Shown: one piece after another, positions 44,156-55,627 of the stretch | How the letters are laid out: each line of letters starts with the position of its first letter | How positions within the stretch are numbered: position 1 is the first letter of the stretch | DNA from: an uncultured bacterium | Lineage (GTDB): Bacteria; Hydrogenedentota; Hydrogenedentia; Hydrogenedentales; CAILVY01 | Direction: 5' to 3' | NCBI GenBank assembly: GCA_937951485.1 | Contig: CALEDJ010000068.1 | Coordinates: 1 to 64,000, forward strand | Length of the DNA: 64,000 nt | Made by a program: the position numbers and the translations under genes | Notes under the pieces: model-generated | Seen by the model: the letters and a program-made list of their open reading frames with translations, nothing else | What the model was told of the DNA's origin: nothing | Databases searched by the model: none

Positions 44156-45451
44156 ATGGCGAGGAAAAAGAAAACAGAGAAGCCGGAGGTCGCGAAACTC
44201 ATTTTGCATGGAAAAGAATACGATCTTCCGGTGTTTACGGGGACAGAAAATGAGATCGGGATTGACATCGGCCGCCTGCGGGATATGACCGGCGCGATTA
44301 CCTATGATCCGGGATACATGAACACAGGTTCGTGCAAAAGCGCCATCACCTACATTGACGGGGACAAAGGGATTCTGCGGTATCGCGGCTATCCCATCGA
44401 GGATTTGGCGGGTAAAATGCGCTTTTCCGCTGCGGCGTATCTTCTGATCTATGGGCATCTGCCCAATGAGGAAGAGTTTCTGGAGTGGCGGCGCGCCCTG
44501 ACCCGGCACAGTTTTATTCACGAAAGCCAGATCAACTTCTTCGACCACTTTCATCCCATGGCACACCCCATGAACATTCTGGGCTCCATGGTCTCCTCGA
44601 TGTCGTCGTTCTATCCCTATGACGCTGAGGACCCCAATCACATTGATCTCAATATCAAGCGATTGGTGGGGCAGGTGAAGACGATTGCGGCGTTTTCCTA
44701 CAAAAAGTCCATCGGCGAGCCGTTCATTTACCCGCGCACAGACCACAGTTATGCCGCAAATTTCCTGCGGATGATGTTCGCAACGCCCGCCGAGGAATAC
44801 GAAGTGCCCAAGGTGATGGAAGACGCGCTGGATGTGCTGCTTATCCTCCACATGGACCACGAGCAGAATTGCAGCACTTCCACCGTCCGGATGGTCGGCA
44901 GCAGTCAGGCGAACATCTACGCCTCCATATCCTCCGGCATCAACGCGCTCTGGGGAAAACTTCACGGCGGGGCCAACGAGGCCGTCCTCAACATGCTCGC
45001 CCAGATTCACGCCGACGGCGGCAATTACAAAAAGTACGTGGAGATGGCCAAGGATAAGAAGTCCAAGTTCCGCTTAATGGGCTTCGGCCACCGCGTATAC
45101 AAGAACTTCGATCCGCGCGCCACGCTGTTGCGTTCCGTTCTCGATCGCGTTTTGACGGAAATGGGAATCCATGATCCGCTGCTGGACATTGCCAAGAATC
45201 TGGAACAGGTGGCGCTCAAGGACGAATTCTTCATCGAGAGGAAACTCTATCCGAACATTGATTTCTACAGCGGTATTCTGTATCGCGCCTTGGGCATTCC
45301 CAAGGAAATGTTCACCGTGCTCTTCGCGATTGGGCGCATGCCCGGTTGGATCGCCCACTGGCTCGAAATGCGCGCCGACCCGGATACAAAGATTCAGCGG
45401 CCACGCCAGATTTACATCGGCCCGACGATTCGGCGCTACAGCCCGGCGTAA
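44156..45451 (+). CDS. gltA: Citrate synthase
   Basis: 431 residues from ATG 44156, placed six bases after AGGAGG (an ATG two codons earlier overlaps that site). Condenses acetyl-CoA and oxaloacetate. Catalytic regions: LHMDHEQNCSTSTVR, GKLHGGANEAVLNML (active His), MGFGHRVYKNFDPRA, and KLYPNIDFYSGI with the catalytic Asp; the C-terminal GWIAHWLEMR follows. The length and the N-terminal beta-domain (ITYDPGYMNTGSCKSAIT) place it with the ~430-residue GltA type. Monocistronic; downstream comes copy B of the 94-bp element. Confidence 0.96.
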   Translation: MARKKKTEKPEVAKLILHGKEYDLPVFTGTENEIGIDIGRLRDMTGAITYDPGYMNTGSCKSAITYIDGDKGILRYRGYPIEDLAGKMRFSAAAYLLIYGHLPNEEEFLEWRRALTRHSFIHESQINFFDHFHPMAHPMNILGSMVSSMSSFYPYDAEDPNHIDLNIKRLVGQVKTIAAFSYKKSIGEPFIYPRTDHSYAANFLRMMFATPAEEYEVPKVMEDALDVLLILHMDHEQNCSTSTVRMVGSSQANIYASISSGINALWGKLHGGANEAVLNMLAQIHADGGNYKKYVEMAKDKKSKFRLMGFGHRVYKNFDPRATLLRSVLDRVLTEMGIHDPLLDIAKNLEQVALKDEFFIERKLYPNIDFYSGILYRALGIPKEMFTVLFAIGRMPGWIAHWLEMRADPDTKIQRPRQIYIGPTIRRYSPA

Positions 45452-45537
45452 ACCGCCCGGCACCGAGGGCGCCAGAAGACAGCGGCGGACTTCGCGCCAG
45501 AAAACGGAACTTCTTGGCGTTTTTGTCCCCCGACGTG

Positions 45538-45631
45538 GCATCTGCGAAATAAATTGTCTCTGCGCATAAGAACACGAAGTATCCGGGATTTCAGATGGAA
45601 CTGAGGTCCGGAACGCCCATTTCACAAATGC
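45538..45631. repeat. 94-bp inverted-repeat element, copy B
   Basis: Ends GCATCTGCGAAAT and ATTTCACAAATGC are inverted repeats with two mismatches. The element aligns without gaps to 29149-29242 (about 71 of 94 identical by hand). It lies about 85 bases after the gltA stop, again 3' of a plus-strand gene. Confidence 0.75.
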
Positions 45632-45700
45632 CTTCCTGGAGTGGCGGCAACGCTCCGGCTGTGATACACTCCATATGGAACACGACAGGAGAATATTCCG

Positions 45701-46186
45701 ATGGATGCGGTGGCGGCGCACTTAAGTGAGTATTATCTTTATTACCTCATCGGGGTGGCGGCGCTCCTGCCTGTCCTGTATCTGACCAGGCGTTGGTCCG
45801 GCCCGCTTGTCTTTTACACGCTGGAAATCGCCGTATATCTGGGATTCATGCATCTGGTAATGTGGGCGTTGGTGGGACTGACGCGGTGGTTTGCCGAAAA
45901 CTCTTCCATGAAAGCCCTTCGCGAAGACGGCAGGCCCATTGACGCTCCGGACTGGGGGACGCCGCTGCTGGAATTCTGGCAACAGGAGGAGTATCAGCCC
46001 GGCTGGGTGTTCTATATGGAAATTGTGGCCGCACTGCTTATTATAGGGTTGGTGTGGCGTTACCGCCCCATGCGAGTGCAACGGCGCAAGGAACGGCGAC
46101 GGACAGCGGCAGGAAACAAGAAGACCGGCATCAACAAGGGCAACGCTGAAATCCCCGATTTCGCCAAACGATATGGACGCCGTTGA
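45701..46186 (+). CDS. Small integral membrane protein of unknown function
   Basis: 161 residues with three hydrophobic segments (about 12-29, 36-60 and 104-121) separated by a loop containing DWGTPLLEFWQQEEYQPGW. The C-terminal 40 residues are strongly basic and hydrophilic (RVQRRKERRRTAAGNKKTG), presumably cytoplasmic. AGGAG lies upstream of the ATG with a long spacing. I recognise no family. It precedes the zinc-ribbon cluster on the same strand with 160 bases between, so it may belong to it. Confidence 0.65.
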   Translation: MDAVAAHLSEYYLYYLIGVAALLPVLYLTRRWSGPLVFYTLEIAVYLGFMHLVMWALVGLTRWFAENSSMKALREDGRPIDAPDWGTPLLEFWQQEEYQPGWVFYMEIVAALLIIGLVWRYRPMRVQRRKERRRTAAGNKKTGINKGNAEIPDFAKRYGRR

Positions 46187-46287
46187 ACGCATTGCCGTGA
46201 TTATATCCGAGGGCCTTCACGTGGGGGCATGACGTTCGCCCGACCTTCTGAGCAAAGCGCCATTATTCATAGATATCGTTTTTCGGG

Positions 46288-46293
46288 TATAAT
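46288..46293 (+). promoter_or_regulatory. -10 box upstream of the zinc-ribbon cluster
   Basis: A perfect TATAAT in GGGTATAATGG, 54 bases before the GTG of the 57-residue zinc-ribbon gene. The -35 region is weak (ATTCAT at 17 bases), so an activator or another factor may be needed. Confidence 0.4.
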
Positions 46294-46346
46294 GGCGGCG
46301 TCATTGCGGCGAAGCCCCTGCCGGGCAGGGTCCGGAGTCATGAAAC

Positions 46347-46520
46347 GTGTCTTCACAGACGTTGTATTTAATAGTGATGGTGGGTATCATCGCGTTCATC
46401 ACAGCGATAAGCGTGCCGTCCTTATTTTTTAAGAAATGTCCAAAATGTGGCAGACGCAACCTGTTGAAGGCGACCGCCTGCATTGCATGTGGAATGGAAC
46501 TGCCGCCGCATGAGAGTTAG
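46347..46520 (+). CDS. 57-residue membrane protein with zinc ribbon
   Basis: Small gene starting at GTG 46347, with GGAG nine bases upstream. Residues about 5-28 are a transmembrane helix (LYLIVMVGIIAFITAISV), then KKCPKCGRRNLLKATACIAC (residues 29-48) forms a C-x2-C...C-x2-C zinc ribbon, ending GMELPPHES. Both Cys pairs have ideal spacing, which argues that it is real despite its size. It lies 44 bases upstream of a larger protein that opens with two similar ribbons. Function unknown; possibly a membrane scaffold or sensor. Confidence 0.6.
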   Translation: MSSQTLYLIVMVGIIAFITAISVPSLFFKKCPKCGRRNLLKATACIACGMELPPHES

Positions 46521-46564
46521 CGGCAGGGTGTTTCCGGCACAGGCGAAAGATAGGGTGAACACTC

Positions 46565-48160
46565 GTGGCTGCGATGATGAATTGCCCGCATTGTGGAAAA
46601 CTGACGGACCCCAAACTGGAAAACTGTCTCCACTGCGGCGGCCCGGCGCGGCTCAAAGCGCCGCGCGAGGGAAAGGCGCGCGGTCTTCCGGCGCATCAGT
46701 GCCCGAATTGCAGGAGTTCCGTCCAGGAAGGCGACATTATCTGTGTGCGCTGCGGCACCAATCTGCTTACCGGGCAGCGTATTTCCGAGGAACAGACGCG
46801 GGAGCGCCGCGCCCCAAGGCGGCCTTGGGCGAAAATCGCAATAGGGGCGATGCTGGCGTTGGCTGCGGTCGCGGCATTGGGGTATGCGGCTTATTATGTA
46901 ACGCAAGATCCGCTGTCTGAGGCGATTCGGTTGAGCCAGAACAACAATGTTCTGGAAGCCATCAATGTGCTCCAGCGGCATGTGGCCGCCAACCCGAGAC
47001 GGGCTGACGCGCAGGCGCTTCTTGGGAGGCTGCACTACCAGGCGCAGCAATACGGCAAGGCTGCCGAGGCGCTAAGCGAAGCCGCGCGTCTTCAGCCGGA
47101 AAACCAGGACTTGGCGCTAATGGCGGCGGCCGCGGCGGCGCGCCTGCCGGGCGAAGAAGGACGCGCTCGATTGACGGCGTTGTTGCGGGAACAGGCGGCA
47201 AGCCAGCAGGTAAACGCGCAAACACTGTATTTGTTGGCGCTGACGCTCGGCGCCGGCGGCGACTACGCCGGACAGGCCGAGACCCTTGGGAAAATCCTGG
47301 AGGCGGACCCCAATCACGCCCAGGCGCGGCGTGATCTGGGCATTGCGCTGGCCATGCAGGGCGATTTTGAAGGCGCGGAGCGGGAAATCCGCGCGGCGCT
47401 TCAGAACCATCCCGGAGACGCCGACGCCGTGGCGGTTCTGGGCCTGTTGCCCCGGGATGACGCAACCACTGCCGAGCAGATTGCCCTGCTTGAAAGCGCC
47501 CTGCAATCAGGCGCCCACGCAGCGCCGGCGATTCGCGCGCGCATGGGACTGATCCGCATGCAGGAAGGGGATTTCGCAGGCGCCCTGCCCTTCTTTCGAG
47601 ACGCCAGAGAGGATCCTTCGAGCAATGGCGCGTTTTTCTATGCGCTGTGTCTGCAACAGAGCAACCTGGACACCGAAGCGCTGGCGGAATATGACCGTAT
47701 CGTAACGGCGGGAAGTCCTTATGCCGGTGAGGCTTCCGTTCAGATGGCGTTGATTTTCCTCAGTCAGGGCAATCTGCAGCGCGCACTGGATGCAACACGC
47801 CGGGCGGCCCAACTGGGCGCGGCCACGGCGCGCATGTACACCGTCCAGGGGCGCATCCACCTGCTCGAAAACAATATCAATGAAGCGCAGCAGGCCTTCC
47901 GCAACGCGCTTCAGGCCGACCCGCAATATCCGGCCGCCCACCTGGAAAACGGCCTGATACTGGTGGGCCGGGGCATGATGACGGAAGGGTTGCGCGAGTT
48001 GGAGCGTTACCTTGAACTGGCCGGGGACGATGATGTGCAGGGGCGCCGCGCAGAAATAGAATTGCTGGTCGCGCAACTCCGACAGACGGCCGGTACTGAT
48101 GCTCGCGGCGCGGCGCAAGCCGCCACAGCGCGTACGGCGCAGGAGGCAGTCGGATTATGA
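46565..48160 (+). CDS. Zinc-ribbon, membrane-anchored TPR protein
   Basis: 531 residues from GTG 46565 (AGGGTG upstream; ATG 46574 is an alternative). Two zinc ribbons open it, CPHCG...CLHCG (residues 7-25) and CPNC...CVRCG (46-63), then a membrane helix (about 89-110) and some 11 TPR-like helix pairs to residue ~510 (for example ADAQALLGRLHYQAQQYGKAAEAL, AQARRDLGIALAMQGDFEGA; given in parts). The TPR part would lie outside the membrane while the ribbons stay inside. Its start codons resemble a protein-assembly scaffold rather than an enzyme. Its stop overlaps the next gene by four bases, so they act together. Confidence 0.8.
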   Translation: MAAMMNCPHCGKLTDPKLENCLHCGGPARLKAPREGKARGLPAHQCPNCRSSVQEGDIICVRCGTNLLTGQRISEEQTRERRAPRRPWAKIAIGAMLALAAVAALGYAAYYVTQDPLSEAIRLSQNNNVLEAINVLQRHVAANPRRADAQALLGRLHYQAQQYGKAAEALSEAARLQPENQDLALMAAAAAARLPGEEGRARLTALLREQAASQQVNAQTLYLLALTLGAGGDYAGQAETLGKILEADPNHAQARRDLGIALAMQGDFEGAEREIRAALQNHPGDADAVAVLGLLPRDDATTAEQIALLESALQSGAHAAPAIRARMGLIRMQEGDFAGALPFFRDAREDPSSNGAFFYALCLQQSNLDTEALAEYDRIVTAGSPYAGEASVQMALIFLSQGNLQRALDATRRAAQLGAATARMYTVQGRIHLLENNINEAQQAFRNALQADPQYPAAHLENGLILVGRGMMTEGLRELERYLELAGDDDVQGRRAEIELLVAQLRQTAGTDARGAAQAATARTAQEAVGL

Positions 48161-49614
48161 ATATGAATGTGAAAAAAGCCTATATCTGGGCGCTGCTTCC
48201 GGCGGCGGCGCTGGCCTGGTGTCTGACGGCGGAGGCATGGGGGCCGAGAACGCAGATTTCCGTTGTGACAAATGCGCTCTACATGCTGTCCAAGGATGGC
48301 AACATTCCCCTGACCCGCCTGGAGCGCGATCTGCGGGCGGGGGCCATGACGCCCATCGAGTTGCTGGAAGAAGAACATCCGGGATTCCGGGGCAACCCGG
48401 CGGGCGCAATCGAGAGCGAAATGCGCCTGCTGCGACGGGTGCGTGGTGAGCGGGTGGACGCCTATTTCGCCTACCGGCTCGGCATGCTGGGAAAAATGAT
48501 CGCCGTCGCCACCGCGCCCATGCGCAATACGAATCCCGCCTACCAGGAAACGTATTACAATGATGTGGATCAACGCATCCAAGGGGTGTCGTTGCGACCG
48601 ACTCGCCGCGCATTCACGGACCCGCGCGCCTATCTCGATGCCGTGATAATGGAGGCCGGCGCCAATAATGATGCAATCGCGCGAGGTTATCAGATGGGCG
48701 CGGGCTTCAGCGAAATTGCCAACATGGCGCTGCCGGAGGACATTACGCGCTCCGTCCGTGCGGTGGCGGATATCTGGCGCGGCATTCTTACCGGCGCCGT
48801 TCCCCTCGGCGATGTGTCGGATGGGCAATTGCAGCGCTATGTCCTCGGTGCGTTTGATTTCTACATCACCCGCAGAAACGAGGATGAAATACAGGCGGCG
48901 GCGACCCGTCTGGCCGCCTTGACGCCGTTCACCCCGGATATGCGCGTGCGCATCGGGGACATGCTCTACGAAGCGGGTTTCCATGATCGCGCCATGGAGG
49001 AGTATGAGGCGGTGCGCCGCGCGGCGCCCGAACGCCGCGACGTCATAGAGAAAATCGCCGAGTTCAACGTGCGTCGCGGACATGAGGCCCTGGAGAAAAG
49101 GCAACTCGAAACCGCCCTGGACGCCTTTGACAAGGCGCGCAATGCCGACCCGCTGCACCCCACGGCGGAACGGGATTACATGCTGGTTGAAGCGATGATC
49201 GTCGCCCGTGACAGCCGGCAGGCAGCCGACCGCGAAGCGGTGCGCCGCGCTGGCGACCTCGAAACGCGCGCGGAGCAGGAAGCCATGTATGGCCGCTATG
49301 CGCAGGCTATCGCGTTGCTGCGCGAAGCGGAGCAAGCCTATGCCGCGGTAAGCGAAGAGTTCCCGCTCGAAAATCAACAACGCATCCGGGGATTGAACAA
49401 CATCCGCTATCGGATGCAGGAATTGAAACAGGAAATCACCGCGAATGCCCAGGTGCTGAGCGGGGCCGGTTTTGCGCCGGATGCCGTGCGGCTTGCGCGC
49501 AAGCAACTGCTGCAACCGGACCTCACGGCATTGCGGGCAATGGTCGCCGCGGCGTATCAGGAGGAAATCCGGGCGCTGCAGACGCGCATGCAATCGGCGC
49601 TCAGTCCGCCGTGA
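48157..49614 (+). CDS. Exported protein, possibly zinc-dependent phospholipase C-like, with TPR-like C-terminus
   Basis: 485 residues. Signal peptide MNMNVKKAYIWALLPAAALA with cleavage probably before AEAWGP. The mature start WGPRTQISVVTNALYML recalls the zinc-dependent phospholipase C/S1-P1 nuclease opening W-G-x-x-T-H, but the His is Gln here, and no clear set of other His ligands is visible, so catalysis is doubtful. Residues about 270-410 form helical repeats (AGFHDRAMEEYEAVRRAAP, LEKRQLETALDAFDKARNAD). ATGA overlap with the preceding TPR gene suggests a shared complex at the membrane. The family call is tentative. Confidence 0.6.
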   Translation: MNMNVKKAYIWALLPAAALAWCLTAEAWGPRTQISVVTNALYMLSKDGNIPLTRLERDLRAGAMTPIELLEEEHPGFRGNPAGAIESEMRLLRRVRGERVDAYFAYRLGMLGKMIAVATAPMRNTNPAYQETYYNDVDQRIQGVSLRPTRRAFTDPRAYLDAVIMEAGANNDAIARGYQMGAGFSEIANMALPEDITRSVRAVADIWRGILTGAVPLGDVSDGQLQRYVLGAFDFYITRRNEDEIQAAATRLAALTPFTPDMRVRIGDMLYEAGFHDRAMEEYEAVRRAAPERRDVIEKIAEFNVRRGHEALEKRQLETALDAFDKARNADPLHPTAERDYMLVEAMIVARDSRQAADREAVRRAGDLETRAEQEAMYGRYAQAIALLREAEQAYAAVSEEFPLENQQRIRGLNNIRYRMQELKQEITANAQVLSGAGFAPDAVRLARKQLLQPDLTALRAMVAAAYQEEIRALQTRMQSALSPP

Positions 49615-49635
49615 GCACGACAGCGACCGGTTCGC

Positions 49636-49749
49636 TCAGGAACCGTCGTTCCGCCGTTTCTTCGCAATGATGGCGGCGACACAGAACAGATTGACGGCAA
49701 TGATGACGCCCCACGCCGTCAGCATGATTCCCCAGGACAGCGGCGTCAT
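49636..49749 (-). CDS. MetS-like small subunit of an NSS transporter
   Basis: 37 residues, MTPLSWGIMLTAWGVIIAVN followed by LFCVAAIIAKKRRNDGS: one transmembrane helix and a short basic tail. ATG 49749 overlaps the stop of the NSS transporter (ATGA), so it is translated after it. Corynebacterial MetPS and other NSS transporters are known to need such a one-helix MetS partner encoded directly downstream, and length, topology and position fit. Too short for ordinary ORF thresholds. Confidence 0.7.
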   Translation of the reverse strand: MTPLSWGIMLTAWGVIIAVNLFCVAAIIAKKRRNDGS

Positions 49750-51326
49750 GAGAGGGTCTCCTCGTCGCGTTCCACCCCCTCGAAGAACTTGGGATGCGTC
49801 CGCCACGCAAACCATACGCCCCAGACCAGAAAGCCCGCCATGATCAGGATCATTCCCCGCGCCAGCCAGAGATAGGGCCTGTGCTCGGCGGCGATGCCGA
49901 CCATCCGGATTTTGTCCAGCAATCCGTCATAAGCGAACCACACCAGCATCGCAATGGCAAAGACCGGCGTGACGAATTTCATGATGTAATAAAAGACGCG
50001 CGGCACCTGGAGATCGGCGCCTTCGTGCATTTCCTTCCACCCCTTGTCAAGGCCGAAAATCCAGGCGAAGATCACCGACTCCATCGCCACGAACAGCACC
50101 AGCCCGAAAGTGCCCATCCAGTAGTCAATCTCATCCAGCACCTTGTGATGATAGAACAGAATCACGGGCTGCATCAGCACAAATACACCGATGCCGACAA
50201 TCTTGACGCCGAGGCGCCGCGATATCTGCAGTTCATCCTCAAGAAACACCAGCAACGGCGTGAACATGGCCATGCTGGAAGTGAGGCCTGCGAGAAAAAG
50301 CAGGATAAACCATAAAAAACCAAAGAACTGGCCCGCAGGCATCTGCTGAAAAATCACGGGCATTGCAAAAAAACCAATGGCGAAGCCGCCGTCCGTCTGC
50401 ACAATCGCCTGGGTTTGCGTCACCCCGAAAAAGATCACCGCCGCCGGGATGGCGATAGTGCCGCCGAGCACCACTTCAACGAACTCGTTCATGGAGCAGG
50501 CGCTCAGGCCGCTCAGCGTGATGTCCTCCTTTTTGCGTAAATAACTCGCGTAGGTATGCACCATGCCCAGACCGACGCTGAGACTGAAAAAGATTTGTCC
50601 CGCCGCCGCAATCCAGATATCGGGCCTGGCGAGTCTGCTCCAGTCGTCCACCCGCCAGATTTGCGCGAGACCATCGCTGATGTTCCTGCCCTCGCCGAAG
50701 GACGGCAGCGTCAAAACGCGCACGGTGAGGATAATCCCCAACACCATGAGCGCGGGCATGCAGTACTTTGCGACGATTTCGATGCCGCGCGAGATGCCGC
50801 GCGAAAAGACAAACACATTAACGCCGAATGCAATGAGGAAGAAGATGTAGGACTGGGGGCTGAAGGAAAACAGACCGGCGTCGGCGGTGCCGGTGTATGC
50901 GCCGAAGACGCTCTTCATTTCTTCGTAAGTGTGCTTGTTCCAGTATTCACCCGTCAGCGTCTGCCAGGCGTAGCCCAGCGCCCACGATTCGATATACACA
51001 TAATAGACCCCCACCATCGCCGGCAGCAGAATGCCGAAGATGCCGATGTATTTGGAAATCCAGTGCGGCCAGAGGCGATGCAGCATGCCCGGCGTCGTCC
51101 CGTGACCGAAGCCTCCGCCATGCCGCCCAATCGTCCATTCCATCCACATCAGCGGCAGACCAATCAACAACAGGGCCGCAAAATAGGGGATCATGAACGC
51201 GCCGCCATACGGCGCGGCCTGACCAGGGAAACGCAGGAAATTGCCCAATCCCACGGCATTGCCCGCCATGGCCATAATCAAGCCAAAGCGCGTCGCCCAG
51301 CCGTCTCTTACAATATATCGTGACAT
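49746..51326 (-). CDS. Sodium-dependent amino-acid symporter (NSS/SNF family)
   Basis: 526 residues from ATG 51326 (GGGGTGA upstream); the frame to 51536 would overlap the greA promoter. LeuT-fold, about 12 helices. TM1 reads GLIMAMAGNAVGLGNFLRFP with the Ala-x-GNAVGLGN sodium/substrate site; GQIFFSLSVGLGMVHTYASY is TM6 with the unwound site; later LFLAGLTSSMAMFTPL is TM8. It imports an amino acid with sodium. Its end overlaps the MetS-like gene by four bases. Convergent-side neighbours are unrelated. Confidence 0.93.
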   Translation of the reverse strand: MSRYIVRDGWATRFGLIMAMAGNAVGLGNFLRFPGQAAPYGGAFMIPYFAALLLIGLPLMWMEWTIGRHGGGFGHGTTPGMLHRLWPHWISKYIGIFGILLPAMVGVYYVYIESWALGYAWQTLTGEYWNKHTYEEMKSVFGAYTGTADAGLFSFSPQSYIFFLIAFGVNVFVFSRGISRGIEIVAKYCMPALMVLGIILTVRVLTLPSFGEGRNISDGLAQIWRVDDWSRLARPDIWIAAAGQIFFSLSVGLGMVHTYASYLRKKEDITLSGLSACSMNEFVEVVLGGTIAIPAAVIFFGVTQTQAIVQTDGGFAIGFFAMPVIFQQMPAGQFFGFLWFILLFLAGLTSSMAMFTPLLVFLEDELQISRRLGVKIVGIGVFVLMQPVILFYHHKVLDEIDYWMGTFGLVLFVAMESVIFAWIFGLDKGWKEMHEGADLQVPRVFYYIMKFVTPVFAIAMLVWFAYDGLLDKIRMVGIAAEHRPYLWLARGMILIMAGFLVWGVWFAWRTHPKFFEGVERDEETLS

Positions 51327-51417
51327 ATTCGCGTCACCCCAGAACCCGTTCGCGAACAGGCGGCGATTATAAAGGCAAAACACGGAACGGTCAAACCCGA
51401 TGCCCCATGCGGGATTT

Positions 51418-51445
51418 TTCACTGACGGGGGGAATCTGCTATAGT
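51418..51445 (+). promoter_or_regulatory. Candidate promoter of greA-carB
   Basis: TTCACT (51418-51423), 16-base spacer, TATAGT (51440-51445) with TGC before it (extended -10). It lies about 95 bases before greA and is divergent from the NSS transporter start. Confidence 0.5.
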
Positions 51446-51537
51446 TGCGCGTGTGCCGCGCCGCGAAGCGCATAAACCGGCCGGTGGGCGGCCCGCGGCC
51501 GTCGAAAAATCCCCAGACATCCACGGAAACATGCAAG

Positions 51538-52005
51538 ATGGAAAAACTCTACATATCGCGCGATGGACTGGAGAAGTTGAAGGATGAGTTGAAGGCGCTG
51601 AACACGCGCCGCCTGGCTGTCGCCAAAGCCATCAAGCACGCACGATCGCTGGGCGACCTCAGCGAGAACGCGGAATACCACTCCGCGAAGGAGGAGCAGG
51701 CGCTGATCCACGCACGGATCAAGGATCTGGAAGACAAAATCACCCGCGCAGCCGTGATTGAAGACCAGGAGATTGACGCGAGCAAAGCCTATCTCGGCGC
51801 GACGGTGCGCGTACGCAACGTGAAGACCCAGCGGGAGATGACCTATACGCTGGTGAGTCCCGTGGAATCGGACACCGCCGCCGGGAAGATTTCCGTGCAG
51901 TCGCCGGTCGGGAGGGCAATCCTGGGGAAATCGGTGGGCGAGGTGGCGGTGGCGGTGGTGCCTGCGGGTGAATTGCGTCTGGAGATTCTGGAAATCTCCC
52001 GCTGA
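51538..52005 (+). CDS. greA: Transcription elongation factor GreA
   Basis: 155 residues from ATG 51538; the upstream frame to 51445 contains the promoter. The N-terminal coiled coil reads YISRDGLEKLKDELKAL ... GDLSENAEYHSAKEEQALIH, with the acidic tip residues D and E of GDLSENAEY that reach into the RNA polymerase active site. The C-terminal FKBP-like domain ends SPVGRAILGKSVGEVAVAVVP. Stimulates transcript cleavage. The ribosome site is weak (GGAAA). carB starts 41 bases downstream. Confidence 0.94.
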   Translation: MEKLYISRDGLEKLKDELKALNTRRLAVAKAIKHARSLGDLSENAEYHSAKEEQALIHARIKDLEDKITRAAVIEDQEIDASKAYLGATVRVRNVKTQREMTYTLVSPVESDTAAGKISVQSPVGRAILGKSVGEVAVAVVPAGELRLEILEISR

Positions 52006-52046
52006 CGGCCTTTGTGGTCTGAATTCTTGCCAACAACAGGACAGCC

Positions 52047-55346
<3,300 letters not shown>

Positions 55347-55380
55347 CGGCGCCGATCTGCATCTACTTCGCTACGGTTGT

Positions 55381-55502
55381 TTGAGTTTGTCGGGATTGTT
55401 GTCTTTGCCCTGCCGTTATCCTTGTTGTCCTTTTCGTCCCTGTCGTTACGTGCTGTCCTTTTCGCCCCTCGAGTCGTTTTTGTCCTTTCCGTCCTTTCGG
55501 GG
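55381..55502 (-). repeat. Related pyrimidine/purine repeat block between carB and iscS
   Basis: On the minus strand, repeated AAAGGAC, GAAAAGGAC and GGACAAAAACGAC units spaced about 10-20 bases; inverted relative to the carB-tail block, so the two could fold together. Confidence 0.55.
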
Positions 55503-55627
55503 TGCATTCTCCGCTTTCGCCACTGCAAGAAACTGTAGCGTGACCGGAATAATCTGTTACACTACCGGGTTGTGTCGGACTGAGGTGTGGTTGCGGTGAA
55601 AAGCCGCCCGATTCCACGAAGGAGCAG

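Noticed and set aside
46229-46432. 67-residue plus-strand frame
   Set aside because: Overlaps the better-supported 57-residue zinc-ribbon frame and its promoter; no features.
48007-49593. 528-residue minus-strand frame
   Set aside because: Antisense to the exported helical-repeat gene; composition Arg/His-rich as expected for a GC shadow.
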